Of a stretch of DNA of 64,000 nucleotides, positions 7,192 through 18,100 are shown in pieces. This stretch comes from an uncultured Tenacibaculum sp. GTDB taxonomy: Bacteria > Bacteroidota > Bacteroidia > Flavobacteriales > Flavobacteriaceae. How positions within the stretch are numbered: position 1 is the first letter of the stretch; every line of letters starts with the position of its first letter. Both the position numbers and the translations under genes were made by a program. Where the stretch lies: positions 434,001 to 498,000 of the forward strand of contig CANLMR010000001.1 in assembly GCA_947492185.1 (NCBI GenBank), written 5' to 3'. A model generated the notes under the pieces. It had not been told where the DNA came from. It saw only the letters and a program-made list of their open reading frames with translations, and made no database searches.

Positions 7192-7275
7192 GCCAAAGTG
7201 GTGGAATTGGTAGACACGTCGGATTCAAAATCCGATGTTCGCAAGAACGTGTGGGTTCGAGTCCCACCTTTGGTA
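7192..7275 (+). tRNA. tRNA-Leu (anticodon CAA)
   Basis: 84 nt. The acceptor stem GCCAAAG pairs with CTTTGGT with A as discriminator. The D arm contains GGTAGAC. The anticodon stem TCGGA/TCCGA encloses the loop TTCAAAA, giving anticodon CAA for UUG. A class II variable arm (TGTTCGCAAGAACG) is present, and the T arm contains GTGGGTTCGAGTCCCAC. No CCA is encoded. Confidence 0.97.
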
Positions 7276-7280
7276 CAAAA

Positions 7281-7307
7281 CCTCAACATTTTAGTTGAGG
7301 CTCTTTT
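7281..7307 (+). terminator. Terminator after tRNA-Leu
   Basis: CCTCAAC-ATTTTA-GTTGAGG followed by CTCTTTT. The tRNA therefore forms its own short transcript facing the end of the RHS locus. Confidence 0.85.
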
Positions 7308-7337
7308 ATGCAAGGGTAATAATAGAAAAATTAAATA

Positions 7338-10300
7338 TTAATTTTGATTAACGTAATTGTATTCTTGTTTATTCAAAATATTACCTTTTTTATCTCTTGT
7401 AAGTTTTAAACGATTGAAGAGATTGTATTCATAATACATAGTGTAATTTCTTGGATCAGTAGTACTTATTATTCCTTTTAGTGGTTTATATTTATAGGTT
7501 GAGACTAATGTATTAGGTAGGTTTGTTCTTAGATCATTCTCTTGAGTAATACTTAAATCATTTGTGATACTAAACCCTATTCCAAAACTAGATAAATTTT
7601 CAATAGTTGCATAAGTTGTATTTTCCAGTTTTGCGACTGGATACATATTATTGTAACCCCAAATGTAACTTACCGATGTGCCAGATTCTTTTTTAACCTC
7701 TAATAGATTTCCATAACTATCATATTTTACATATTCTAATCTATCTTCTGGTGTTAAAGTACCTTTGCCTATTTGAGTTTTCTTTGGTAAAACTAAATTT
7801 AACTCTTGTTCATCATAAACTGTATTAGTTTGTGATAGCTTTATACCATTTTTAAATGTTTCTGTAGCAATTACTTCATTGATTTTGTTAAGTGTTATAA
7901 GTTTGTTTTTTATTGCTGTTGTATTGGAGTTAATAGTGTTTCCAACGGGATAATAATATTTTGTTCTTAATGTTGTTTCTAAATCTCCTTCATCAAAGAA
8001 GGATAATTTTTGCTGTACCTGAAAATTTAGATCGTTATATGTTAATTCATCTCTTGCCTCAGTAGTATTTTGATTTCCATTAGCATCATAAAAGTAATCT
8101 TTTACAGTTGTAGTTTTTAACTTAGCCCATCCAGTTTTCACGTAATTTTTTATCATAAAATATGGGATATTACCACAATTGCTATATGTAATAATACAGT
8201 CTTGTTCACATCCCGCCGGACCATCACATTTATTAAGACGCACGTTTGATGTATTGTTTTGATAAGATATATAATCAGTATAAAATACTTTCCAAGGACA
8301 ATTTTCATAATTATAAACTTTAAACGTAGGCGCTACTTCTTCCTCTACAAAAGCATACGTATTAGTTACTTCATTCAATTTTCCATCTGGTTCCTGACCT
8401 GGTATATTAACTGTATTTGTTTGTTTAAAAACTTGTTTTTTTAATAATAATCCTCTTTTATAATCTATATTAGGTGATGGCGTATATGGATAATTAAAGG
8501 TTCCTGTTGGACTAGCATAATCTTGAGCAGATGTAAAAGTATATCTTGAAAAACCATTACCTTGTTCTATAACATCTACTGTTTTATAACCAACATATTG
8601 TCCTTGTGTAGTATGTATATTACTGTTTTTTGATGTACTCAAAAATTTAATATTATATATAAGAAGGTTGTAATAGTGTTGGCATCCTACCTCTGTTAAT
8701 TTAAAAAGGTGTCTTTTGTAGTTTTGTTCGTAATTTTTAAACAATCCATTAATACTTCCATCTATAGCACCAGAGGAACTATAACGATCATTAGGATCTT
8801 TATAACTAAAGTTGATCTTTTTTGAAGGTGCTATATCATCCGAATTGCTGTCTTTAAAAAGTATTTGCTGTATTCTAACTCCTCCACCATAAACAAATTG
8901 TGATATACTAGATTTGTATTTTTTAATATTAAAACAAAAATCAACATCTAATTCGGCACAATTATCTAAAAAAATTAACTCTATATTGAAAGTTCCTTGG
9001 GGTATATTGAACTTCATTATCTCTTGATCTAATCGTATATTATGAGTATACAAACTGGTTGGGTTTTGACTCGTAATCCTAATTAAAGAGTTAAAGAGTA
9101 ATTCATTTTCCGTAGTATTACAATTGGTTAAAGAAGTAATAAAATCCCCTCTTCTAAAAGTAACTTCCTGAGGAGTATCTACTGTTATTTGTCCAGACAT
9201 TTGATTAGTACTTGTATTAAAATTGAACTGATTACTTTGACTTGAGTCCCAGTTATTCGGGTTTAATCTTTTATAATCATCATCACTCAATTTTACTGCT
9301 TGTGGATTAGAGTTTGGTAAACTAAAAGCTATTTTACTTTGATATGTAATTTGATTATGTTCAAAGACAAATTCTTTAACACCTCCGGTAGGATAAATTA
9401 TTTTTGACAATAATCCTTTTTTAATGGCTTCTTTATCAAAAGTTGGGTTTTGACAACCAAGTCCTTCATTCATACCATCGTTGTACCCCCAGTCATCACT
9501 TAATGAATTAAATGGAGGTAATCCTTCTTTATCATTATATTCTAACGTATATAGATTTGTTTTTGCACCAGCCTTTTCCTCTATGCTTGTTAACCATAAT
9601 CGGTTGGTAATGTCATAGTTAAAATGATATCTTTTGTTTTCTGCAGTATTCGATTTTATAATAATATCACTTAATATAGCTCCTCCTGTTTCAGGATGAT
9701 TACTAATGTTTAAGAATTCTATAGTTATAGTATTTCTAAGAATAATTTTAGAAACCTTTTTGGTTTGTCCAAAAGAAGTTGTTATCGATACACTCTTTTT
9801 TGATGGCAATACAGAAGCATTGTATGCGTCGTTTTTTATTTCATTCCAATTCCCTTCTGGAGCACCAACAAAACCTTGAAATTCATTATAACTTACATTC
9901 TTTGTTGCAGGATATTGTTCGTTTGAATTTGTATATTCAAAACGAGCTAAAAATTTTGAATTACTAGTTTCTATTTTTGATAAATACCAAGAACTAACAT
10001 TGGTTGTTTCGGTTCCTTGCAATCCGGTAAATTCTCCATTTTGTAGTTGAGATTCTGTCATAACACTAGAGGTTAATTCTTCAATAACATCAAAAGTATA
10101 TCGATTACCATTGGTGTCGGTGATTAAAAAACTATGAAGCTCGTAGGTGTTAGGGTCGTAAAGAACATCAACTTTAATGTTTTGATTTTTAGTAAGTAGT
10201 TTGGTTTCTAGTTTGTTTGTTACTAGATTTTTAACAATAATAAAGCGTCCAGATATTCCAAGAAAGTTAAATTGAAATAAATCTAATTCATGGTCGTATT

Positions 10301-10793
10301 TATCACTACTTGAGCCGTTAGCGTTCCAAGTAAATTGAGATCGGCTATTGGCATCGATAGCATCGTAATTCCAAAAATCAGTATTATGAAAAACTCCTGT
10401 TCCTTTATGTGGACTACCATAGCCTTTCCTTTTTTCATCAGGTAAACCTCTTACAGTTCTTGATACTACACCACCAGCTTCAAGGTTCCATCCGGTTCCT
10501 GTCCAACCAGACACATTATCAATTTTTATACCTTGTGTATTATAACTTAATCCAATATTTAATGCCAATCCTTGATGCAATGAAGCATTGAATAATGGAA
10601 TGGAAATATTGGGTTGCCCTGTATAATGATTTACAGGAACCTCTTCAAATTGCATTAAATTTGCTACCGTTGGAGAAGGCGGAATAACCATTGGTAATTC
10701 TTGTGAAAAAATACTAGCAGTAGAAAACAACAAGAAAAGTGCAAAAAGTTGCTTTACAAATGTTATAAATACCGAATGTTTATTCTTTTGCAT
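7338..10793 (-). CDS. RHS-repeat shell protein, component A2 (second A-type protein of the locus)
   Basis: 1151 residues with a signal peptide (hydrophobic to about residue 30, ending SIFSQ). The mature start ELPMVIPPSPTVANLM and the block NHYTGQPNISIPLF ... GWTGTGWNLEAGGVVSR are shared with the A1 protein at 15107-18643. The C-terminal 250 residues carry RHS/YD-type repeats (YDSYGNLLEVKKESG, YVWGYN/YIWGYN-type, YYEYNLFNRLKLTRDKKGNIL) and end NYVNQN, as A1 ends NYANQN. It has no RHS core motif and no toxin tail. Unlike A1 it has no B partner directly downstream; the next gene is tRNA-Leu on the other strand. It is probably a secreted or surface shell subunit analogous to TcB. Confidence 0.8.
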   Translation of the reverse strand: MQKNKHSVFITFVKQLFALFLLFSTASIFSQELPMVIPPSPTVANLMQFEEVPVNHYTGQPNISIPLFNASLHQGLALNIGLSYNTQGIKIDNVSGWTGTGWNLEAGGVVSRTVRGLPDEKRKGYGSPHKGTGVFHNTDFWNYDAIDANSRSQFTWNANGSSSDKYDHELDLFQFNFLGISGRFIIVKNLVTNKLETKLLTKNQNIKVDVLYDPNTYELHSFLITDTNGNRYTFDVIEELTSSVMTESQLQNGEFTGLQGTETTNVSSWYLSKIETSNSKFLARFEYTNSNEQYPATKNVSYNEFQGFVGAPEGNWNEIKNDAYNASVLPSKKSVSITTSFGQTKKVSKIILRNTITIEFLNISNHPETGGAILSDIIIKSNTAENKRYHFNYDITNRLWLTSIEEKAGAKTNLYTLEYNDKEGLPPFNSLSDDWGYNDGMNEGLGCQNPTFDKEAIKKGLLSKIIYPTGGVKEFVFEHNQITYQSKIAFSLPNSNPQAVKLSDDDYKRLNPNNWDSSQSNQFNFNTSTNQMSGQITVDTPQEVTFRRGDFITSLTNCNTTENELLFNSLIRITSQNPTSLYTHNIRLDQEIMKFNIPQGTFNIELIFLDNCAELDVDFCFNIKKYKSSISQFVYGGGVRIQQILFKDSNSDDIAPSKKINFSYKDPNDRYSSSGAIDGSINGLFKNYEQNYKRHLFKLTEVGCQHYYNLLIYNIKFLSTSKNSNIHTTQGQYVGYKTVDVIEQGNGFSRYTFTSAQDYASPTGTFNYPYTPSPNIDYKRGLLLKKQVFKQTNTVNIPGQEPDGKLNEVTNTYAFVEEEVAPTFKVYNYENCPWKVFYTDYISYQNNTSNVRLNKCDGPAGCEQDCIITYSNCGNIPYFMIKNYVKTGWAKLKTTTVKDYFYDANGNQNTTEARDELTYNDLNFQVQQKLSFFDEGDLETTLRTKYYYPVGNTINSNTTAIKNKLITLNKINEVIATETFKNGIKLSQTNTVYDEQELNLVLPKKTQIGKGTLTPEDRLEYVKYDSYGNLLEVKKESGTSVSYIWGYNNMYPVAKLENTTYATIENLSSFGIGFSITNDLSITQENDLRTNLPNTLVSTYKYKPLKGIISTTDPRNYTMYYEYNLFNRLKLTRDKKGNILNKQEYNYVNQN

Positions 10794-10885
10794 GATATAT
10801 TATTTTTTACTTTGGTATTGGTAATTATTGTAGATGTTTGAGGCTTACTCACAACGTGGTTATATCTATTTCTTACTCATACTTG

Positions 10886-10906
10886 CCACTAGTTACAAAC
10901 TAGCGG
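10886..10906. repeat. REP-like palindrome between B1 and A2
   Basis: CCACTAGTT-ACA-AACTAGCGG forms a 9-bp stem with one mismatch and a 3-base loop. It sits in the 151-bp gap between the B1 and A2 genes. It could be a dispersed palindrome, an mRNA-processing hairpin or a weak terminator without a T run. Only one copy is seen in the window. Confidence 0.4.
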
Positions 10907-10944
10907 TAGCTGGGATTAAAATACAGTGTCTCATCATTTTCATG

Positions 10945-13900
10945 TTATTTTCTAGGACTAATATGTAATTCTTTTTGAGGCAAAGGTTTTTTTATAAAAT
11001 CTTTTCTTCTTTTAGTTCCTCCTCGATAAAAAAGAAGAATACCTCTTGAAGAAATATTCATATTTTTTAACCTATTTGATCTATTGTTAATATTCTCCTT
11101 AGCTATTAATGCATAATTCTTCTTTCTAGTTAATATATAACTCCCTGGATGTTTATTAGATTCTGAAAGCCCCATTCCATAAACATTAACACCTCCATAA
11201 TGCGTTCTTTGACTTAGTCCTATTTCTTGTCGTATTTTATTTTCGGTTTCTACTGCATTAACTTCATCTGCATTAAATTGAGAATATCTTTCATCGCTTG
11301 TTAATAGCTTTCCTTCTTGCTTACTATTAAAGTGAGACAATTCATGACCAATATATGTAGTAGCATTTGCTTCTAATTCATTACCATTTCTTCCATTGCT
11401 AGCATCAAGATTATCATTCTCTTTACTTAAATCAAAACCAAAAGACTCATCGTTTTTTCCTGCACCTTGAACAACTAAATGATCTCCATCTCTGCTAGGA
11501 TCAAAAATAAACAATGTATTTTCAGATTTAAAAGCACTACTTAGTTCTTTTGCAAATGTATCAGAATTCAAAGCCCCTAATAGCAAACGCATTAAAACTT
11601 GACTTCTATATTCTTTATCACCAACAATAGAAATTCTCTTACCATCTGGGTCATAAGCTATCAGTGGAGTATTAGCTACATAATTATAAGGACTGTTATT
11701 AAAATAATCTTCAGCTAATTCATCAATATTCACCCAACGTCCTAATGAAGCATCATAGTTTCTCGCTCCATAATCAATCCAATTAAGACCTAATTCATGT
11801 TGCTCTTCTTTGCCATTATATGTATACTTATGGTCCGTGCCGTTAATTACGTTATTGTACCCTTTATGTTTTAAGCCAAAAGGATAATAATTGTTTTCCT
11901 CAATAATTTCTGTAGCAGCATCAATATCACCGTTACCATCGCTATCAGAATAACTTAATCTAATGTTGCCAAGATGGTCTTTAAATTGATAGACATAGTT
12001 TGCCGCACTTAAAAATAATCCACCTTTTCCAGAAGTTACAGTAGGTTCAATATACCCTTCTGGATGACTAAAGAATTTTAAAGTGTTATTTTCATAAATA
12101 TAATTACCTGCATATTCTGTTTGGGTAATGGTGTTTTCTTGGTTAATTAATTTTGTTTGTTTTACTCCTGTTGCATCGTAAACATATTTAATTTCTCCTT
12201 TGTCTTGAATTGTTACTTGCGTTGGTAAATTAAGATGATTGTATTGAATAGCAGTTATGTCTTTATTTTTGTCTACAATCATATTTCCATTTACATCATA
12301 ACTGTAATCGTTACCTGTAGTGTTTTTGTCTACAAAACCTTCGGTGGCATAATTTGCTCCATAAACATCGGTTACACTTTGTAACTGATTTCCGTTGTAG
12401 GCGTAAGTTAAATTATCTATAATAGTTGTAGCGTTGTCTCTTTGTAAGTTCAGTATGTTTCCGTTTTTATCATAAGTAACTCTTCGTAAATGATGTCTTG
12501 TATATACATCTAGATTGCCGCCTTTACGCATAATACCGCGAGAAATTCTACTCAAGTCATCATATTGATAAAAATATCCTCTTTTTTCTGTATCTATATT
12601 GGCGGTTCTCCAGATACTTTGTGAAATATTACCATTATATAAATTATCATACAGTATACCTCCTTCTTGGGTATTATAGTTAAGTTTAAAACTAAAAAGA
12701 TCATCTCCCATTTGATCTACATCATTAATCTGTTTTAACCAACCTCTAATATTGTATTTGTAATCTACACTTTGCAATCCTGTAGAGGTTTCTGGTAATG
12801 CCGCAACAGCACCACCCACTTTTTTCTTTATTAACTGGCCCAAATCATCATACTGATTATTGACAATTAATTCTGGTGTGCTATTGTTAATAGATTGTGT
12901 TTGGGTAAGTAAACGATTTGCTTGATCGTAGGTAAATTTATCATCGGTTACAATGGTAAGTCCATTTTTAATATGTGTGGTTTTGGTTGCTATAGGTTTA
13001 CCAACAAAATCTAAAGCACTTATTACTTTATCAATAGCATTTAAGTATTCGTTTTTGCTTGCTATGTATACAGGTCTTGCTTTATCGTCGTAATAAGTAG
13101 CATTTATGATCCAATTCCTAGTGTTTAAAACACGTATTTTACTACCTGTTGCTAAAGATTTTGTATTTGACGAAATTTCTACATTCTGTTCAGCGAGTTC
13201 AAAAGCACCTATGTTTGGAAATATAGTATGAATGTCTTTTGGATAATCGTCGTAATAATTTATAGTATAAACCTCAGTATGTATTTGAGGGAATACTTTA
13301 TTGCTATAGTACAAACTTGCATCACTAATATTGGTAAGATTTGTTACTCTATTTTCATTAAGGTTACTTTGTCCGTTTATTGTAGTGATAATTGCTGCAC
13401 GATCTAAAATCACTCCATTTTTATCTTTGGCTTTATACATTCCTGTATAAGTAACTCTATCTAGAGCATCGTATTTTGTAAATAGCCAATTATTGGTTGC
13501 TCTTAGTTTTGCATCTTGAGTTAAAATTGGTCTGTCTAATTTGTCGTAAATAATATACTCCCAACCTTTAGCGGGTATTTTTTTTTCTATTAAACGATTT
13601 CTATGATCATAGCGGTATTGATAACACAAATTATCGACAACAGAATTTTGTACTTCATTATTTTGGTTTAAAACAGTATCACTTCCATTTGGAGAAAGTA
13701 CATAGGTAAGATTACCATAATCGTCATACACATAATAAGTGTTATGTTGTTGATTGTTGTTATATGTTCGTTTAAGAACAACTTGCCCTTGTTTGTTTTT
13801 ATATTCCTCGGTAGTATGATTATTACCAGAAGTCCAGTTTTCGTCTTTTGTAATGGTTTTATAAAGTTCGTTTGTATGATAAAAACCATTGTACTTAAGT

Positions 13901-15099
13901 TGTGGAGCATTTGTGTTTCCAGTTGGGAAGGTTACTTGGTAAAATACTACCTCATTCGATGCATTGGTTTGGTAATTAAATTTAATAGAATGATCGGTAT
14001 CTGATGTTGGGTTTATTTTCCAATCTTCTCCAGGTGCTCCTTGCTTTAAAATTCTGTTAAGAGGTGAAGCCTCAAAAGCTTTTTCACTATAAGGATTTGG
14101 TGTATTTGTACTTAAATCTTCTTGATAGTTTTGTGTATAATACAATTCTTGATTAGATATTGCTGTAGGAGTAGGAATAAAAGTACCTTGAGATACATCA
14201 GGATAAGATAAATATTCTTTTGTTTGACGTCCATACTCATCATAAACAACTGGGGTTACAATATCTTTTTGACCTCCTGCATTTTTTTGTAATAAAGGTT
14301 TGTAAAAGTATTGTTTTACATCAGTGTTTTCTGCATAGTAGAGATAATTTCTAAACCTTGAAACTGTGGTATTAGCCTTCCACTTAAATTCACTTCCATC
14401 TAATACTTTATTACCTTGTAGGTCATACACTCCACTTTCACCTGTGTCTGCTCCTGTATAATTATGTGGGTGAATAATACCTACTAAAAGATACCAAGTA
14501 TCAATTTGTGGTAAATCTCCTGCCCAGAAATATGGGTTGGTGTTTTCTGTTCCGTCTAGGTTATTTACATATTGAGTTCCATGATAAGCAGCACCATCGG
14601 TAAGATTACCTGTACGTTTTACCCAAACAGTATAGCGATATCCTATTGTTTTGTCTACAGGAAAGATAGTAGTATTCCATCCTCCATCAGGGCTTAGTGC
14701 AACTACGGTATTATTATCTTGGTTACGACATTCCCATAATAGATCTGTATCTCCAAAAGGGGTTATACCATTAATGATTTCATTCTCAGAATTTGAACCA
14801 ATACGATTAAAAAATGGAGTACTGTAATTGCCAGCCACCCAGTCGTATGTCAGTTCGTTTTGAGAGTTTGATGTTCCTTGTTGCCCCCCTTGTCTTAAGG
14901 CAATACTCTGCTCTGGACGACCTAAACCATCGTAATAAGTAATGTTTTGTATTTTATCTGTATTTGATAATGAGTTTATTTCTAACTCATTTTGTACAGG
15001 TTTTTGATAACTTGTACTTTTTACATAATTTTTTGTGGTTGTTTGTGCCATCGCTACGCCAGACACAAATACTGCTGCTAATATTAATAACTTTTTCAT
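10945..15099 (-). CDS. DUF6443/RHS core protein with M91-like metallopeptidase toxin tail (component B1)
   Basis: 1384 residues from the Met at 15099; this start gives a good signal peptide (MKKLLILAAVFVSGVAMA) and lies 7 bp after the A1 stop, whereas the further ATG at 15135 would overlap A1. Domains: DUF6443-type start (ITYYDGLGRPEQSIALRQGG) interrupted at about 85-280 by an inserted beta-sandwich-like module; RHS/YD repeats to about 1100 (YDDYGNLTYVLSPNG, YDKLDRPILTQD); RHS-associated core near 1112 (DYGARNYDASLGRWVN ... YDPDGK). The variable tail of about 220 residues has a zinc motif H1252-E-L-S-H1256 (TYIGHELSHF) and then ETENKIRQEIGLSQRTHYG, resembling M91/NleD-type effectors. No immunity gene follows. 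Confidence 0.82.
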   Translation of the reverse strand: MKKLLILAAVFVSGVAMAQTTTKNYVKSTSYQKPVQNELEINSLSNTDKIQNITYYDGLGRPEQSIALRQGGQQGTSNSQNELTYDWVAGNYSTPFFNRIGSNSENEIINGITPFGDTDLLWECRNQDNNTVVALSPDGGWNTTIFPVDKTIGYRYTVWVKRTGNLTDGAAYHGTQYVNNLDGTENTNPYFWAGDLPQIDTWYLLVGIIHPHNYTGADTGESGVYDLQGNKVLDGSEFKWKANTTVSRFRNYLYYAENTDVKQYFYKPLLQKNAGGQKDIVTPVVYDEYGRQTKEYLSYPDVSQGTFIPTPTAISNQELYYTQNYQEDLSTNTPNPYSEKAFEASPLNRILKQGAPGEDWKINPTSDTDHSIKFNYQTNASNEVVFYQVTFPTGNTNAPQLKYNGFYHTNELYKTITKDENWTSGNNHTTEEYKNKQGQVVLKRTYNNNQQHNTYYVYDDYGNLTYVLSPNGSDTVLNQNNEVQNSVVDNLCYQYRYDHRNRLIEKKIPAKGWEYIIYDKLDRPILTQDAKLRATNNWLFTKYDALDRVTYTGMYKAKDKNGVILDRAAIITTINGQSNLNENRVTNLTNISDASLYYSNKVFPQIHTEVYTINYYDDYPKDIHTIFPNIGAFELAEQNVEISSNTKSLATGSKIRVLNTRNWIINATYYDDKARPVYIASKNEYLNAIDKVISALDFVGKPIATKTTHIKNGLTIVTDDKFTYDQANRLLTQTQSINNSTPELIVNNQYDDLGQLIKKKVGGAVAALPETSTGLQSVDYKYNIRGWLKQINDVDQMGDDLFSFKLNYNTQEGGILYDNLYNGNISQSIWRTANIDTEKRGYFYQYDDLSRISRGIMRKGGNLDVYTRHHLRRVTYDKNGNILNLQRDNATTIIDNLTYAYNGNQLQSVTDVYGANYATEGFVDKNTTGNDYSYDVNGNMIVDKNKDITAIQYNHLNLPTQVTIQDKGEIKYVYDATGVKQTKLINQENTITQTEYAGNYIYENNTLKFFSHPEGYIEPTVTSGKGGLFLSAANYVYQFKDHLGNIRLSYSDSDGNGDIDAATEIIEENNYYPFGLKHKGYNNVINGTDHKYTYNGKEEQHELGLNWIDYGARNYDASLGRWVNIDELAEDYFNNSPYNYVANTPLIAYDPDGKRISIVGDKEYRSQVLMRLLLGALNSDTFAKELSSAFKSENTLFIFDPSRDGDHLVVQGAGKNDESFGFDLSKENDNLDASNGRNGNELEANATTYIGHELSHFNSKQEGKLLTSDERYSQFNADEVNAVETENKIRQEIGLSQRTHYGGVNVYGMGLSESNKHPGSYILTRKKNYALIAKENINNRSNRLKNMNISSRGILLFYRGGTKRRKDFIKKPLPQKELHISPRK

Positions 15100-15106
15100 C
15101 TGTATC

Positions 15107-18100
15107 TTAGTTTTGGTTTGCGTAATTGTATTCATTTTTAGTTAGGATATTGCCGTCGGCATCTTTTACATATTCTAAACGATTAAAGGAATCATATCCA
15201 TAGTATATCGTATAGCCTTTAGGGCCTGTCATGCTTGTAATACCTACTAAGGGTTTATAGGTATAGGTAGTAATTTGTGCGTTAGGAAGGCTTCTTAAGC
15301 CTTGTTCTTGAGAAATTGTTAACCCTTCTGTAATAGTAAACCCTGCTCCAAAATTTGACAAGGCTTCTATAGCTGCATAATCTGCATTTTCTATTTTGGC
15401 TACCGGATACATACTATTATATCCCCAAACATAACTTATAGAGATTCCAGATTCTTTTTTAACTTCTAGAATATTACCATAACTATCGTATTTTGTATAT
15501 TTTACTCTGGTTTCTGGAATATCTGTGCCTTTTGCAACGTCTACAAGGCTAGCTAATACCATATTAGGTTCTTGTTCATCATAAATAGTATTGGTTTGTG
15601 ATAACTTTACTCCATTTTTAAAAGTTGCTACGCCTAATACTTCATTGATTTTATTTAAATCTCTAAGTCTTTGCCTTAATGCTGTGGAAGCTGTTGGATA
15701 CTCTGGTGGAAAATCACTACCTAATGAATGGTAATATTGTGTGCGATATTGTGTTTCAATCCCTTGTTCTTCAAAATGACTCTGTTCTTCTCTTACTTGA
15801 AAATTAGCAGTATTATAAAAGTATTTTTTTTTAATTTCTGTTGCGGTTTGATTTTCTTGATTATCATAAAAAAAATCTTTACTGATAGCTTGGCTTAGTT
15901 TTGATCTACCATAAGTATGATATACTGGTTGAAAACCAATATAGTTTGATGGTAAACAATTTGCAGACGAATTAGGTGTTGAATCTACTCCACAAGGATG
16001 TTCACTATTTGCTATACCATTTATAAAGTTATAATATGTGGTATAAAACATATCGTAAACACAATTAAAGCCTCTATCGTGTGTAAAAAAATATTTATAC
16101 GTTGCAAGTTCATCAAATTGATAGTTGTTTTTTACATTTTTTAATTCTTTACCACTTTCATCATAAATAGTACTTTCTAATAATAAACCTCTTTTATAAT
16201 CATAATCTTTTTCAGGTTTTTCAAAATAGAATGGTGTTTCAACAGCATAATAAATGGGAGCGTAAGAAGGGTACTCTAAAAAGGAAGTAAAATTCATTTG
16301 AGTTTTCCCTAAACCACTCTTATATTCTTTTACATTTTTATAACCAACATAATTTCCTTTAGTCATTTGGGTAGCAATAATATTTAGTGTTTTAGAAATT
16401 TTGAAATTATATTCTGTGGGTAAATAGCTAGGGTTATTAATGCTATTCCCTTGAACAACCATACAATCTGAGGGAGTGTATAAATCAAGTTTTTTATAAT
16501 ATGATCTAGACATTAAAATGCTGCCATCAAAAGTACCGCTCGATAATTTCAATCGTGAACTTTGAGGATTTACAGCAGAATAATCATCTTCTAATAAATC
16601 ATAATTGAAATTAGTTTTTAAAACTTCCTGATTCTTATCTTTATGAACTATGCTTTTAATTCTTAATCCACCACCTTTTAAATTCCTAGTATTGTATTTA
16701 AATGTTGTATAATGGATGTTTAGATCTACATCTAGAATTTTGCTACCTATCTCACTTATAAAATATGGAGATTGTGTATAAACATCAAATAAGTACCAAC
16801 CCTCGTCTAATAGTCTTGTAGTAGTAATACTTTGAGTTGCATTATGTAAATCGTAAGTGGTAAATAATGAAATGTTTTCAAATTCATTGATTGATGTAGG
16901 ATAGTATGACATTCCTGTAGCATAAGGATCAAAACTATTAGGGTTTATTAAGGACATTTTTGAAAGCCTTAATTTATGAGCTTCATAATTTATAGCATTA
17001 CTAATATTTAATGTTTGGTAATTTAAAGTTATTCTTTGAGGAGTATCTATGTAAAAGAAAAGCTTTTGAGGAAGGGGTGATTCTTGGTTGATTTCTGAAA
17101 CATTACCTGAAAATGTTTGACCTGAAGACTTTGTTATTCTGTTTTCTGGTAATTTATATACATTAACTAGTTTACCTCCAACGTATGCTATTTCGTTAGA
17201 TTCATAATTAAATACTTTTTTACCTCCAGTAGGATATTTTATTTCAGATAAAACTCCTGTTTTAATTTTAATACTATCAACATTTTTTGAAAATCTTCCA
17301 TAATAATATGACAACGAATTGTTTTCTCCGTTAAAATATCCCCATTTATCCTTTTTATCATTTCCAAAAGAAGGTAATTGATTTTTTTTGATGTAAGAGA
17401 ATTCATAAGGTAGATTGATATTCTCTCTTTTGTCTACAAGTTTATCTAAAAACAATCGATTATTTAATGATGTTGAATATTGAAAATTAAACTGTTTAAT
17501 CACATTGTTGTTATTTGCTATTTTTATAGTAGCTAGAGTACAACTTGGTCCTGAAGAAAGATATTCAGGATGGTTTTGATTAATTTCAAAGTTAATTTCA
17601 GTGTTATTTCTTAAAATAATTTTGTTTAATTTTTTACTTTGAATTTCTAATTTATTAGATGTAGTAATTCGTTTAGGCGGCATTAAACTTGCATTATAAG
17701 AAGCTAAGCTTCCACTAAGTCCAGCTGGAGTAAAAGGATTTAACAATTCAGCCCTTTCAGTACTAGACGGTGTAATAAAATTTTCGCTAACGGTATGATA
17801 AGTATATGAAGCTAATAAATTATTATTTGCGCTTTTAATTTGAGTAATTTTCCATGAAGAACAGTGTTGTTTTGGAGGGCTAGGTGAACCAAAACTATCA
17901 GCAATTAAATCATTATTCTGAGTAACTCCAGATTTTAATGAGTAACTCGTTGTAATTTCCTTTTCCTCAAAAAGAAACTTATTTCCAAAAGGATCAATAA
18001 TTTCAAAGCTGTTAATTTCAAAATTTGAATTATAGAAAAGGTTTATTTTTAATTTATTATCTGAGGAAATTATTTTTGGGACGAGGTTTCCGTTTTCATT

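Noticed and set aside
10409..10591. 60-codon plus-strand ORF inside A2, with similar short ones at 8259 and 9779
   Set aside because: Leu/Phe/Ile-rich chance frames opposite a long RHS gene; no separate promoter or conserved text.
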